Assembly (NCBI RefSeq): GCF_003970695.1
Contig: NZ_CP034570.1
Location: forward strand, 62,001 to 126,000
Reading direction: 5' to 3'
Source: Maribacter sp. MJ134
GTDB taxonomy: Bacteria; Bacteroidota; Bacteroidia; Flavobacteriales; Flavobacteriaceae
DNA: 64,000 bases
Below the pieces are notes generated by a model that was not told the origin of the DNA, searched no databases, and was given only the letters and a program-made list of their open reading frames with translations. Shown here in pieces: positions 54,565-63,071 of this stretch (within the stretch, counting starts at the first letter, position 1; each line of letters begins with the position of its first letter). Both the position numbers and the translations under genes were made by a program.

Positions 54565-54572
54565 TATACAGT

Positions 54573-55196
54573 ATGGCGTTTACACAAGAAGATATTAGAA
54601 ATCTGAATGTTCAGTTCAAGGGAATTCCGCCAGAGGAAATTATTTCATGGGCTATCGAGCATGCCAATAAGGCATTGGTCACAACTAATTTTAGGCCTTA
54701 CGAGGTAGCCATTCTTTATGCGGTATCTCAAGTAAAGGATAATATTCCTGTGGTGTGGTGCGATACTGGTTACAACACGCCCAATACCTATAAACACGCG
54801 GAAGAACTTATTGCACGATTAAATTTGAACATTGATTTATATGTGCCCAAGCAAACCACGGCGCACAGGGATGCCGTAATGGGTATTCCGCAGATAGATG
54901 ATGAGAGGCACCCCTTGTTCACCGAGCAGGTAAAACTAGAGCCGTTTAGAAGGGCAATGGAGGCACACCGACCCGATGTGTGGTTTACCAACCTTAGAAA
55001 AGGACAAACGGCACATAGAGATTCATTAGATATACTGAGTTTAAGCAAGGACGGTGTTCTTAAAGTGAGTCCGTTCTATCACTGGAACGATACACACTTG
55101 GATGCTTATTTAAAGGAGAGAGATTTACCGAACGAGCATACCTATTTTGACCCTACAAAGGTCTTGGAAAATAGAGAGTGCGGCCTACATACGTAA
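54573..55196 (+). CDS. cysH: Phosphoadenylylsulfate reductase (CysH)
   Basis: 207 residues. It reduces PAPS or APS to sulfite. PP-loop family features are VVWCDTGYNTPNTYKHAEEL, TNLRKGQTAHRDSLDIL, and the C-terminal catalytic ECGLHT. The cysteine pairs CC and CxxC that bind the 4Fe-4S cluster of APS reductases are missing, so by motif this is the PAPS type. PAPS needs APS kinase, which is not encoded in this operon (CysN has no kinase domain). It is co-transcribed with DUF2061 and cysD. Confidence 0.9.
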   Translation: MAFTQEDIRNLNVQFKGIPPEEIISWAIEHANKALVTTNFRPYEVAILYAVSQVKDNIPVVWCDTGYNTPNTYKHAEELIARLNLNIDLYVPKQTTAHRDAVMGIPQIDDERHPLFTEQVKLEPFRRAMEAHRPDVWFTNLRKGQTAHRDSLDILSLSKDGVLKVSPFYHWNDTHLDAYLKERDLPNEHTYFDPTKVLENRECGLHT

Positions 55197-55245
55197 TTAG
55201 GCAATAGACGTAACAAGTTAGAATTTAGATAATAGATAAATAATT

Positions 55246-56199
55246 ATGGAAATAAGTAGTACAGCATTGGATTTGCCTTTAGCACCTAAAACAGCGCTAC
55301 TGAAAGATACCTCACATGTGAATGCCTTGGAGAACGAAGCCATTTATATTTTTAGGGAGGTGGCTGCGCAGTTTGAAAAGCCGGTGTTGTTGTTTTCAGG
55401 AGGTAAGGATTCCATTACTTTGGTCCGTTTGGCTCAAAAAGCCTTTTGGCCGGCAAAGATTCCTTTTCCGCTAATGCATATCGATACGGGGCATAATTTT
55501 CCCGAAACAATCGCTTTTCGCGATAAACTCGTTGCAGAATTGGGCTTGGAATTAATCGTTAGAAACGTTCAGGATTCTATAGACCAAGGAAAGGTAAAGG
55601 AAGAATCTGGAAGGTATTCCAGCAGAAATTCCTTGCAAACGACCACGTTATTGGATGCGATTGAGGAATTTAAGTTTGATGCCTGTATCGGTGGTGCTCG
55701 TAGAGATGAAGAGAAGGCCAGGGCCAAGGAGCGTATTTTTTCGGTACGTGATGATTTTGGACAGTGGGACGAACGTAATCAACGTCCGGAGTTATTCGAT
55801 ATGCTTAATGGGCAGATTGAGTTAGGGCAAAACGTTAGGGTATTTCCCATCTCTAATTGGACAGAGTTAGATGTTTGGTCTTATATCAAAGAGGAAAATA
55901 TAGAAATACCATCCATTTATTTTGCACATAAGAGAAAGGTCTTTTTAAGGGACGGTCTTATCTGGTCGCATTCTGACTACGTGTACCAAGAAGAAGATGA
56001 AGAGATGTTAGAGAAAATGGTCCGGTTTAGAACGGTCGGGGATATGAGCTGCACGGCTGCGGTATATTCGGAAGCGACGGATATTGAAGCCGTGGTTCAG
56101 GAAATTCGCGACTCCACCATATCGGAGAGAGGTGCGCGTATCGATGATAAACGCTCAGAGGCGGCAATGGAAAAAAGGAAACAACAGGGTTATTTTTAG
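55246..56199 (+). CDS. cysD: Sulfate adenylyltransferase subunit 2
   Basis: 317 residues. With CysN it makes APS from sulfate and ATP. The PP-loop is LLFSGGKDSITLVRLAQKAFWP. CIGGARRDEEKARAKERIFS and VFPISNWTELDVWSYI are the other CysD blocks. The usual C-terminal ARIDDKRSEAAMEKRKQQGYF is complete. A 49-bp gap separates it from cysH. Confidence 0.95.
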   Translation: MEISSTALDLPLAPKTALLKDTSHVNALENEAIYIFREVAAQFEKPVLLFSGGKDSITLVRLAQKAFWPAKIPFPLMHIDTGHNFPETIAFRDKLVAELGLELIVRNVQDSIDQGKVKEESGRYSSRNSLQTTTLLDAIEEFKFDACIGGARRDEEKARAKERIFSVRDDFGQWDERNQRPELFDMLNGQIELGQNVRVFPISNWTELDVWSYIKEENIEIPSIYFAHKRKVFLRDGLIWSHSDYVYQEEDEEMLEKMVRFRTVGDMSCTAAVYSEATDIEAVVQEIRDSTISERGARIDDKRSEAAMEKRKQQGYF

Positions 56200-56312
56200 G
56201 TTCGCTAACCCCAAAAAGGGGAACAAAATAGGTGGCATCTAAATTAAAAAAATAGTAATAATTAAAATTACTCCGAGTAAGGGTTTCTCCCCTTCGGGGA
56301 GGCTAGGAAGAA
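56199..56312. repeat. Two inverted copies of repeat family A between cysD and cysN
   Basis: Copy A3 (about 56199-56230, complement orientation: GCTAACCCCAAAAAGGGGAAC) and copy A4 (about 56279-56312: TTTCTCCCCTTCGGGGAGGC then TAGGAAG) flank an AT-rich spacer. Both can form hairpins, and pairing between the copies is possible, which could alter cysN translation. Confidence 0.65.
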
Positions 56313-56315
56313 CTT

Positions 56316-57563
56316 ATGGAAGTACTAAAAATAGCAACAGCAGGTAGTGTAGATGACGGTAAAAGTACCTTAATAGGAAGACTTTTATACGACACTAAAT
56401 CGTTGACCACGGATAAGTTGGAGGCGATAGAAAAAACCAGCAAGCAAAAAGGGTATGATTATCTGGATTTTTCCCTAGCTACAGATGGTCTGGTTGCGGA
56501 GCGTGAGCAAGGAATTACGATAGATGTAGCCCATATCTATTTTTCTACACAAAAGAAAAGCTATATCATTGCGGATACACCGGGTCATGTAGAATATACC
56601 CGTAACATGGTAACGGGCGCCTCCACATCGCAAGCGGCTATTATTCTCATTGATGCCAGAAAAGGAGTTATCGAGCAGACCAATCGTCACTTTTTCATCA
56701 ACAATCTACTGCGGGTAAAAGAGGTTGTAGTGGCCATCAATAAAATGGATTTGGTCGATTTTTCAGAAGCACGGTACAAGGAAATTAAAGAAGATTTCCA
56801 GAAATTGATGGGTAAGCGTGATTATGCAGAACAACGAATAACCTTTATTCCGGTAAGTGCTTTGAAAGGTGATAACGTGGTACATAAATCTGAAAATACT
56901 CCATGGTACGATGGAGAAACCTTATTGGAACATTTAGAGGGCTTAGACTTAAAAGCGGTGTCCAATATAGGAACACCTAGATTTCCCGTACAATATGTAA
57001 TTCGTCCAAAAACTGAGGAACATCATGATTTCAGAGGTTTTGCAGGTAAGGTTTATGGAGGCGAGTTGAGCGTAGGGGATGAGGTGGTAGCACTACCGTC
57101 GCGCACAAAATCCAAAATCAAGGCAATTTATTTTTATGACAAAGAATGTCAGACGGCGTCCAGAAGATCGTCGGTAACCATAACATTAGAGGATGAAATT
57201 AACCTAAGTAGGGGAGACATGTTGGTAAAGGTTGATGATTTGCCCACTGTTGAAAAACAGTTTACGGCAACCATTTCATGGATGGATTCTCAAAAACTAA
57301 CGGCCGGAAATAAGTATATCGTACAGCACGGCGTAAATAAGGTCTTGGCCAAAGTAGAAGCTGTGAAGCATAAAATTGCACCGGATTATTCTGGAGTGGA
57401 TACCACAGTAGATGCTTTGGGAATGAATGATATAGCACAAGTGAGTTTCAGGTTGAACAAGCCAGTTTTCTATGATAAATTTAAGGACCATAGAACAAAT
57501 GGTTCCTTTATTTTAATAGATACCCAAACAAATAGTACCGTTGGGGCAGGGTTTATACTATAA
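56316..57563 (+). CDS. cysN: Sulfate adenylyltransferase subunit 1
   Basis: 415 residues, a translation-factor-like GTPase. G1 is GSVDDGKSTLIGRLLYDT, the G3 motif is DTPGHVEYTRNMVTGAS, and G4 is NKMD. Two beta-barrel domains follow, ending in DTQTNSTVGAGFIL. No APS kinase (CysC) domain is fused at the C-terminus. The start is the ATG at 56316, four bases after a repeat copy. Confidence 0.95.
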   Translation: MEVLKIATAGSVDDGKSTLIGRLLYDTKSLTTDKLEAIEKTSKQKGYDYLDFSLATDGLVAEREQGITIDVAHIYFSTQKKSYIIADTPGHVEYTRNMVTGASTSQAAIILIDARKGVIEQTNRHFFINNLLRVKEVVVAINKMDLVDFSEARYKEIKEDFQKLMGKRDYAEQRITFIPVSALKGDNVVHKSENTPWYDGETLLEHLEGLDLKAVSNIGTPRFPVQYVIRPKTEEHHDFRGFAGKVYGGELSVGDEVVALPSRTKSKIKAIYFYDKECQTASRRSSVTITLEDEINLSRGDMLVKVDDLPTVEKQFTATISWMDSQKLTAGNKYIVQHGVNKVLAKVEAVKHKIAPDYSGVDTTVDALGMNDIAQVSFRLNKPVFYDKFKDHRTNGSFILIDTQTNSTVGAGFIL

Positions 57564-57633
57564 ATAATCCCTGGTTTCTAAAAGGTTAAAGAATACTGAC
57601 GTTCATTTAAAGAAAGATTGAATTGAAATAGAT

Positions 57634-57660
57634 TTAAAATCTAGTAAATCTATAGGATAA
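57634..57660. promoter_or_regulatory. Operator copy 3 for the putative Rrf2 site, upstream of the sulfite reductase gene
   Basis: TTAAAATCTAGTAAATC followed by TATAGGATAA matches copy 1 nearly base for base (TTAAAAATCTATTAAATC, TATAGGGTAA). It ends 71 bp before the sulfite reductase start. This puts the cysHDN promoter and the sulfite reductase gene under one likely regulator. Confidence 0.5.
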
Positions 57661-57687
57661 ATATTAATAAAAAACACTCTCATACCC

Positions 57688-57727
57688 AAGAAAGTGTTCC
57701 TTCCCTTTGGGGAGGTTAGTAGGGGCA
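57688..57727 (+). repeat. Repeat family A copy A5
   Basis: GTTCCTTCCCTTTGGGGAGG and the following TTAGTAGGGGC match the other family A copies. It lies five bases before the ATG of the sulfite reductase gene, so its G-rich arm could sit in the ribosome-binding region. Confidence 0.65.
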
Positions 57728-57731
57728 ACAT

Positions 57732-59822
57732 ATGCAAAGTTTTAGAACAGAAATAGAGAATCCCGTTGTTGAGAAAGACATTCTAGAATTGGAACGCAAA
57801 ATCCATGAGTTCAATGATGGCAAATTAGATGAGGAGAAATTCCGAAGTTTACGTTTGGCACGTGGCGTTTATGGTCAGCGCCAACAGGGCGTTCAAATGA
57901 TTCGTATTAAATTACCCTATGGAAAAGTTACTTCCACACAATTAAAACGTATATGCGATGTTTCCGACGAATACTCAACCGGTCGCTTGCATATTACGAC
58001 ACGCCAAGATATTCAGATTCATTATGTGGATTTGAACAGAACCCCGGAGTTATGGGCAGAATTAGAAAGGGATGATGTTACCCTACGGGAGGCTTGTGGT
58101 AATACGGTACGAAATGTAACAGCTAGTGAAACAGCCGGTATAGACGTAAACGAACCTTTTGATGTTTCTCCGTACGCAGATGCATTATTCCGTTATTTTC
58201 TAAGGAACCCTATTAGCCAGGAAATGGGTAGAAAGTTCAAAGTTTCTTTTTCTGCCAGTGACGCCGATACCGGATTGTCTTACATGCACGATTTAGGTTT
58301 TATCGCTAAAATACAAGATGGCGTAAAAGGTTTTAAGGTAATGCTCGGTGGTGGTCTAGGTTCACAACCGCGCCATGCGGACGTACTTTTTGAATTCTTA
58401 TCCTCTAACCGTATTATTCCCCTAATGGATGGTGTTGTCCGGGTATTTGATAGGTATGGGGAACGCAAGAGCAGGGCAAAGGCTAGGATGAAATTTTTGA
58501 TAAAGGATGTTGGTTTAGAAGGCTTTAAAGCGTTATTGGCTCAAGAACAGAAGGCAGTTCCTAACGCTACCGTTGCAATAGATGCACAGGCATATCCTAA
58601 AATTAAGGTAGCGGAGGCTCCTGTTCCCAGTGTACAGGTGTCTAATGAGAAAGCTTTTGAGCTTTGGAAGCGTACCAATATCGTTCCCCAAAAACAGGCT
58701 GGCTTTGTAGCGATCGGCATTAAGGTGCTACTTGGTGATTTCTACACGGATAAGGCACGTTCACTTGCAGATTTAGTCCAAAAATATGCTGCGGGTGAGT
58801 TACGACTATCGCTTCGGCAGAACATTTTAATTCCTCATATAAAGGAAGAATTGGTTCCATTTTTCTATTTGGAATTGGAAAAATTAGGTTTTGTGGAAGC
58901 AGGCTATAACACCGCTTTGGATATTACCGCATGTCCCGGAACCGATACGTGTAATTTAGGCATTGCCAGTAGTACAGGAATAGCTGAAGAATTAGAACGT
59001 ATTATCAAGGCAGATTATCCACAGTACGTCAGTAATTCGGACGTAGTCATAAAAATCAGTGGTTGCATGAATGCCTGTGGACAACATAATATGGCCAATA
59101 TCGGCTTTCAAGGGATGTCCATCCGAACAAAGGACAAATTAATTGCTCCGGCATTACAAGTATTGTTGGGCGGTGGTAATATGGGTAATGGTGAAGGCCG
59201 TTTCGCCGATAAAGTGGTTAAGATACCCAGTAAAAGAGGCCCACAAGCTTTGCGCTTAATTTTGGACGATTTTGATAAGAACGGCAACGGATTGTCCTAT
59301 GCTGACTACTATCAGGAAAAAGGGGAACATTATTTCTATGATTTTCTTAAACCATTAACGGATATAGCGCACCTTACGCAAGAAGATTTTATCGATTGGG
59401 GTAGTGATAAACGTTATGAGAAAGCCATTGGTATTGGAGAATGTGCGGGAGTGGTAATTGATTTGATCGCCACCTTGCTTTATGAAAGTGAAGAAAAAAT
59501 ACAAAAAGCTTTGGAAGCCCATGCAGAGGGAAAATGGGCAGCAAGCATTTATTATGCCTATACCTCAATGGTGAATACAGCGAAAGCCATGTTAACAGCG
59601 GAAAAAACAAAAGTGAATACGCATGCCAGTATTATCAAAGATTTCGATGAAAAGTTTGTGAAAGAGGGTCGTCTTAAACTTGACGGAAGTTTTGAAAATC
59701 TGGTATTACAATTGAATCAAAATGAACCTACCGAGGCTTTCTCCAAAAGCTATTTGGAGGATGCGAAAGCGTTCCTTCAAAATATAGAAGCTTTTAGAAA
59801 TCAAGAACTTCAAGAAGCATAG
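57732..59822 (+). CDS. Ferredoxin-type sulfite/nitrite reductase with C-terminal HEPN-like domain
   Basis: 696 residues. It reduces sulfite to sulfide. Two ferredoxin-like half domains and two sirohaem/4Fe-4S domains fill about 1-560. The cluster cysteines are Cys401 and Cys407 (ACPGTDTCNLG) plus Cys445 and Cys449 (SGCMNACGQH). RLHITTRQDIQIHYV is the substrate-side strand. A helical domain of about 120 residues (about 570-690: ECAGVVIDLIATLLYESEEKIQKALEA, AASIYYAYTSMVNTAKAMLTAEK) resembles HEPN/DUF4145-like bundles and is not part of the standard enzyme. Electrons may come from the ferredoxin reductase-like protein at 60641. Confidence 0.9.
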   Translation: MQSFRTEIENPVVEKDILELERKIHEFNDGKLDEEKFRSLRLARGVYGQRQQGVQMIRIKLPYGKVTSTQLKRICDVSDEYSTGRLHITTRQDIQIHYVDLNRTPELWAELERDDVTLREACGNTVRNVTASETAGIDVNEPFDVSPYADALFRYFLRNPISQEMGRKFKVSFSASDADTGLSYMHDLGFIAKIQDGVKGFKVMLGGGLGSQPRHADVLFEFLSSNRIIPLMDGVVRVFDRYGERKSRAKARMKFLIKDVGLEGFKALLAQEQKAVPNATVAIDAQAYPKIKVAEAPVPSVQVSNEKAFELWKRTNIVPQKQAGFVAIGIKVLLGDFYTDKARSLADLVQKYAAGELRLSLRQNILIPHIKEELVPFFYLELEKLGFVEAGYNTALDITACPGTDTCNLGIASSTGIAEELERIIKADYPQYVSNSDVVIKISGCMNACGQHNMANIGFQGMSIRTKDKLIAPALQVLLGGGNMGNGEGRFADKVVKIPSKRGPQALRLILDDFDKNGNGLSYADYYQEKGEHYFYDFLKPLTDIAHLTQEDFIDWGSDKRYEKAIGIGECAGVVIDLIATLLYESEEKIQKALEAHAEGKWAASIYYAYTSMVNTAKAMLTAEKTKVNTHASIIKDFDEKFVKEGRLKLDGSFENLVLQLNQNEPTEAFSKSYLEDAKAFLQNIEAFRNQELQEA

Positions 59823-59823
59823 C

Positions 59824-60648
59824 ATGACAAATTTAAGAAGCCATCAGAGAAAGAGTTCCCTGCCTTTTAGGGAGCTAGCGAGAGCTGGAAAATTAACTGT
59901 AGTTGGTGCAGGTCCTGGAGATGCGGAGCTCATCACTTTAAAGGCAGTTAAGGTCTTACAAAGTGCGGATGTTATACTCTACGATGCTTTGGTCAACCCA
60001 GAACTTTTGAAATACGCCCCCAACGCGGAAACAATATTTGTGGGGAAGCGTAAAGGTTGCTATGCGTATCAGCAAGAACAAATAAACGACCTGATTGTAA
60101 GTAGGGCCAAAACCCATAGTCACGTAGTCCGACTAAAAGGTGGTGACCCATTTGTTTTCGGTCGAGGGGCGGAGGAAATGGAATTTGCTGCACAACACGG
60201 TATCGCCGTTGCTGTTGTTCCGGGTATTTCCTCTTCCTTATCTGTACCGGCATCACAGAATATACCGGTTACCAAAAGAGGGTCGGCAGAGAGTTTTTGG
60301 GTAATTACGGGCACGACTAAAGCGCACAAACTATCTAGCGATGTAACCTTGGCGGCAAAGTCTAGCGCAACGGTCGTCATTCTTATGGGGATGTCCAAAT
60401 TAGATGAGATTATAGCCTTGTTCTTGGCTGAAGGAAAAGCCCAAATGCCTATAGCTATAATTCAAAACGGTACACGAGATGATGAAAGAATTGCTGTGGC
60501 GACCATAGCTACCATCAGTAAAGAGGTAAAGAAACAACAATTGTCCAATCCGGCGATAATCATCATCGGAGCGGTCGTAAATCATAGAGCGGTTATCACA
60601 ACAATAGCCCAAAATCAAGAATTTGAAATACTAGAAAAAAATGATTAA
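59824..60648 (+). CDS. cobA: Uroporphyrinogen-III C-methyltransferase (SUMT)
   Basis: 274 residues. It methylates uroporphyrinogen III to precorrin-2 for sirohaem, the sulfite reductase cofactor. GKLTVVGAGPGDAELITLKAVK (about 22-43) and RLKGGDPFVFGRGAEE with VVPGISSS are the SAM-binding motifs; YDALV and GMSKL are conserved. About 21 residues precede the usual start, rich in Arg and Ser, and the DNA there looks like repeat family A. A start within that stretch cannot be excluded. The gene overlaps its successor by eight bases. No precorrin-2 dehydrogenase/ferrochelatase gene is present in the cluster. Confidence 0.93.
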   Translation: MTNLRSHQRKSSLPFRELARAGKLTVVGAGPGDAELITLKAVKVLQSADVILYDALVNPELLKYAPNAETIFVGKRKGCYAYQQEQINDLIVSRAKTHSHVVRLKGGDPFVFGRGAEEMEFAAQHGIAVAVVPGISSSLSVPASQNIPVTKRGSAESFWVITGTTKAHKLSSDVTLAAKSSATVVILMGMSKLDEIIALFLAEGKAQMPIAIIQNGTRDDERIAVATIATISKEVKKQQLSNPAIIIIGAVVNHRAVITTIAQNQEFEILEKND

Positions 60649-61702
60649 AACAGATATACTTATCATTGGTGCCGGACCCACGGGTTTGTTCACCGTTTTT
60701 GAAGCAGGATTACTTAAACTAAAGTGTCATTTAATTGATGCCCTGCCACAACCGGGAGGGCAATGTTCGGAAATCTATCCTAAAAAGCCTATTTATGATA
60801 TACCTGCATTTCCAGAAATATTAGCAGGAGATTTGGTCGATAATTTGATGGAACAAATAAAACCTTTTGAACCAGGATTTACGCTAGGTGAAAGGGCGGA
60901 AACTTTAGACAAGCAAGATGATGGCTCCTATGTTGTAACGACCAATAAGGGCACCAAACATCATGCGCCAGTTGTTGTAATCGCTGGTGGACTTGGTTCT
61001 TTTGAACCAAGAAAGCCACCTATCGAAAATATACAGGATTTCGAGGAAAAAGGAGTGGCTTATATTATTAAGGATCCAGAAATATACCGTAACAAAAAAG
61101 TTGTTATCGCAGGGGGCGGTGATTCCGCTTTGGACTGGGCCATCTTTTTGGCAGATGTAGCCGCTGAGGTATCATTGGTGCACCGTAGGAACGAATTTAG
61201 AGGTGCTCTTGATTCTGTGGAGAAAGCATCCGAATTGGCCAAGCGGGGTAAGATAAAATTATTTACAGAAGCACAGGTAAAAAAACTTTACGGAGATGAA
61301 AAATTGGAAGCGGTCGTTATTAAGCATAACGATGCGAATAAGGGTGAAACATATTTAGAGGTCGATAACTTTATTCCCCTGTTCGGTCTATCTCCAAAGT
61401 TAGGACCGATTGGTAACTGGGGGCTAGAGATAGAAAAGAACGCCATTAAGGTAAATAATGCCAAAGATTACCAGACCAATATTCCCGGTGTATTCGCTAT
61501 TGGCGATGTTAATACCTATGAGGGGAAACTAAAATTGATTTTATCCGGTTTTCATGAGGCAGCGGTAATGTGCCAATATGCATACAAGGTCATTAATCCT
61601 AACAAACGTTTTGTAATGAAATATACCACAGTTGGCGGAGTAGAAGGTTTTGATGGTTCTAAAAAAGAAGCCAAAAAAGAAGTAGTACAAAGTATTTCTT
61701 AA
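60641..61702 (+). CDS. Ferredoxin-NADP reductase-like flavoprotein (thioredoxin-reductase fold)
   Basis: 353 residues. FAD motif IIGAGPTGLFTVFEAG (7-22) and PQPGGQCSEIYPKKPIYDIPAFPEI, NADPH motif VVIAGGGDSALDWAIFL with VSLVHRRNEFRGA, and the late FAIGDVNTYEGKLKLI. The redox CxxC of thioredoxin reductase is missing, as in the TrxB-like ferredoxin reductases (YumC type). As part of the sulfite reductase-cobA unit it probably supplies reduced ferredoxin for sulfite reduction (inference). Its start overlaps cobA by eight bases. Confidence 0.92.
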   Translation: MIKTDILIIGAGPTGLFTVFEAGLLKLKCHLIDALPQPGGQCSEIYPKKPIYDIPAFPEILAGDLVDNLMEQIKPFEPGFTLGERAETLDKQDDGSYVVTTNKGTKHHAPVVVIAGGLGSFEPRKPPIENIQDFEEKGVAYIIKDPEIYRNKKVVIAGGGDSALDWAIFLADVAAEVSLVHRRNEFRGALDSVEKASELAKRGKIKLFTEAQVKKLYGDEKLEAVVIKHNDANKGETYLEVDNFIPLFGLSPKLGPIGNWGLEIEKNAIKVNNAKDYQTNIPGVFAIGDVNTYEGKLKLILSGFHEAAVMCQYAYKVINPNKRFVMKYTTVGGVEGFDGSKKEAKKEVVQSIS

Positions 61703-61731
61703 AATTTTCCCCTATATTTTTATTAGCTAAT

Positions 61732-61767
61732 AATCCTCTGATTTTTCTAACATTTCAGAGGATTTTT
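61732..61767 (+). terminator. Intrinsic terminator after the ferredoxin reductase gene
   Basis: AATCCTCTGA (61732-61741) pairs with TCAGAGGATT (61755-61764) and is followed by T residues. It ends the sulfite reductase transcript. Confidence 0.85.
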
Positions 61768-61860
61768 GCATCAAAAATCGGGTAAGAAATTGTGGTTTAA
61801 ATTTGGTAAAACCGTAACTCTGATGTTACTTTGCCATTCGTTCATTAATACACTGAAATT

Positions 61861-62002
61861 GTTATCAAGAAAGGCGGAGGGAATGGACCCTATGAAGCCT
61901 TAGCAACCCTTTATTTGTAAAGAAGGTGCTACATTCTACTCACTCCAAAGCGAAACGGGGAGCCCATTGAAATTATATCAATGGTTATTTGAGAAGGATA
62001 AC
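61861..62002 (+). promoter_or_regulatory. SAM-I riboswitch (S-box) of metH
   Basis: P1 GTTATC (61861-61866) pairs with GATAAC (61997-62002). The core has AAGAAAGGCGGAGGGAATGG, then TATGAAGCCTTAGCAACCC and AAGAAGGTGCTACATTC, close to the metY copy. The P4 arm region is longer here (142 nt in total). It lies 73 bp ahead of metH part 1, in the 373-bp gap after the ferredoxin reductase gene. Confidence 0.92.
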
Positions 62003-62075
62003 GAAAAAGACTTTCCCTCTTTCCCTTACTTGATCATACAACTATATAACAGCGCCAATTGAGCATACTTTTACT

Positions 62076-63071
62076 ATGATTAAAGATTTACTACATAAAA
62101 GAATTTTAGTGCTAGACGGCGCCATGGGCACAATGCTGCAACGCTACAAGTTTACTGAGGATGATTTTCGCGGAGAACGTTTCAAAGAATGGGAACATCC
62201 ACTGCAAGGAAATAATGACCTGTTATCTTTAACACAACCTGAGGCTATTGCCGAGGTGCATCGAAAATACTTTGCCGCTGGCGCAGATATAGTAGAAACC
62301 AATACCTTTTCAGGTACAACCATCGCCATGGCAGATTATTATATGGAAGATTTGGTATATGAACTCAATTACGAATCAGCTAGAATCGCCAAAGAAGTGG
62401 CAGACGAATTTACTTTAAAAGAACCGAACAAGCCACGCTTTGTCGCCGGTAGTATTGGTCCCACGAACAAAACGGCAAGTATGTCTCCAGATGTAAACGA
62501 CCCAGGGTTCAGGGCCGTATCTTTCAATGACTTACGCATTGCCTACAAACAACAGGTAGAAGCGTTGCTAGATGGAGGTTCAGATATCCTTTTAGTAGAA
62601 ACCATTTTCGATACATTAAATGCAAAGGCAGCCTTGTTCGCCATAGAAGAGGTAAAAGAAGAACGAAACATCGATGTGCCCATAATGGTCAGCGGCACTA
62701 TAACCGACGCCTCGGGCAGAACCTTATCAGGGCAAACTGCGGAGGCGTTTTTAATATCCATATCACACATTCCTATTTTATCTGTCGGGTTTAATTGCGC
62801 TTTAGGAGCTAGTCAATTGGTGCCCCATTTAGAGGTCATTTCCAATAAGTCTAATTATGCCATATCGGCACACCCAAATGCAGGATTACCCAATGCTTTT
62901 GGCGAGTATGATGAGTCTCCCCAACAGATGGCAGCACAGATTAAAGAATACGCAGAAAAAGGATTGGTAAATATCGTTGGTGGTTGTTGCGGAACCACTC
63001 CGGAGCATATCGCTGCAATTGCTGAATTGGTCAGAGAATATGAACCAAGGTCGTTGTTCGTTACTCGTTAA
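62076..63071 (+). CDS. metH: Methionine synthase part 1, homocysteine-binding domain
   Basis: 331 residues covering only the N-terminal homocysteine S-methyltransferase barrel of MetH. Zinc-site motifs are GFNCALGA and [11 protein letters not shown] (two adjacent Cys), with [15 protein letters not shown] at the start. The folate, cobalamin and reactivation domains are on a second polypeptide beginning at 63450, the split form usual in Flavobacteriia. The last residues (SLFVTR) are encoded by the left arm of an inverted repeat, so the normal C-terminus may have been altered. It is controlled by a SAM-I riboswitch. Confidence 0.93.
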   Translation: MIKDLLHKRILVLDGAMGTMLQRYKFTEDDFRGERFKEWEHPLQGNNDLLSLTQPEAIAEVHRKYFAAGADIVETNTFSGTTIAMADYYMEDLVYELNYESARIAKEVADEFTLKEPNKPRFVAGSIGPTNKTASMSPDVNDPGFRAVSFNDLRIAYKQQVEALLDGGSDILLVETIFDTLNAKAALFAIEEVKEERNIDVPIMVSGTITDASGRTLSGQTAEAFLISISHIPILSVGFNCALGASQLVPHLEVISNKSNYAISAHPNAGLPNAFGEYDESPQQMAAQIKEYAEKGLVNIVGGCCGTTPEHIAAIAELVREYEPRSLFVTR

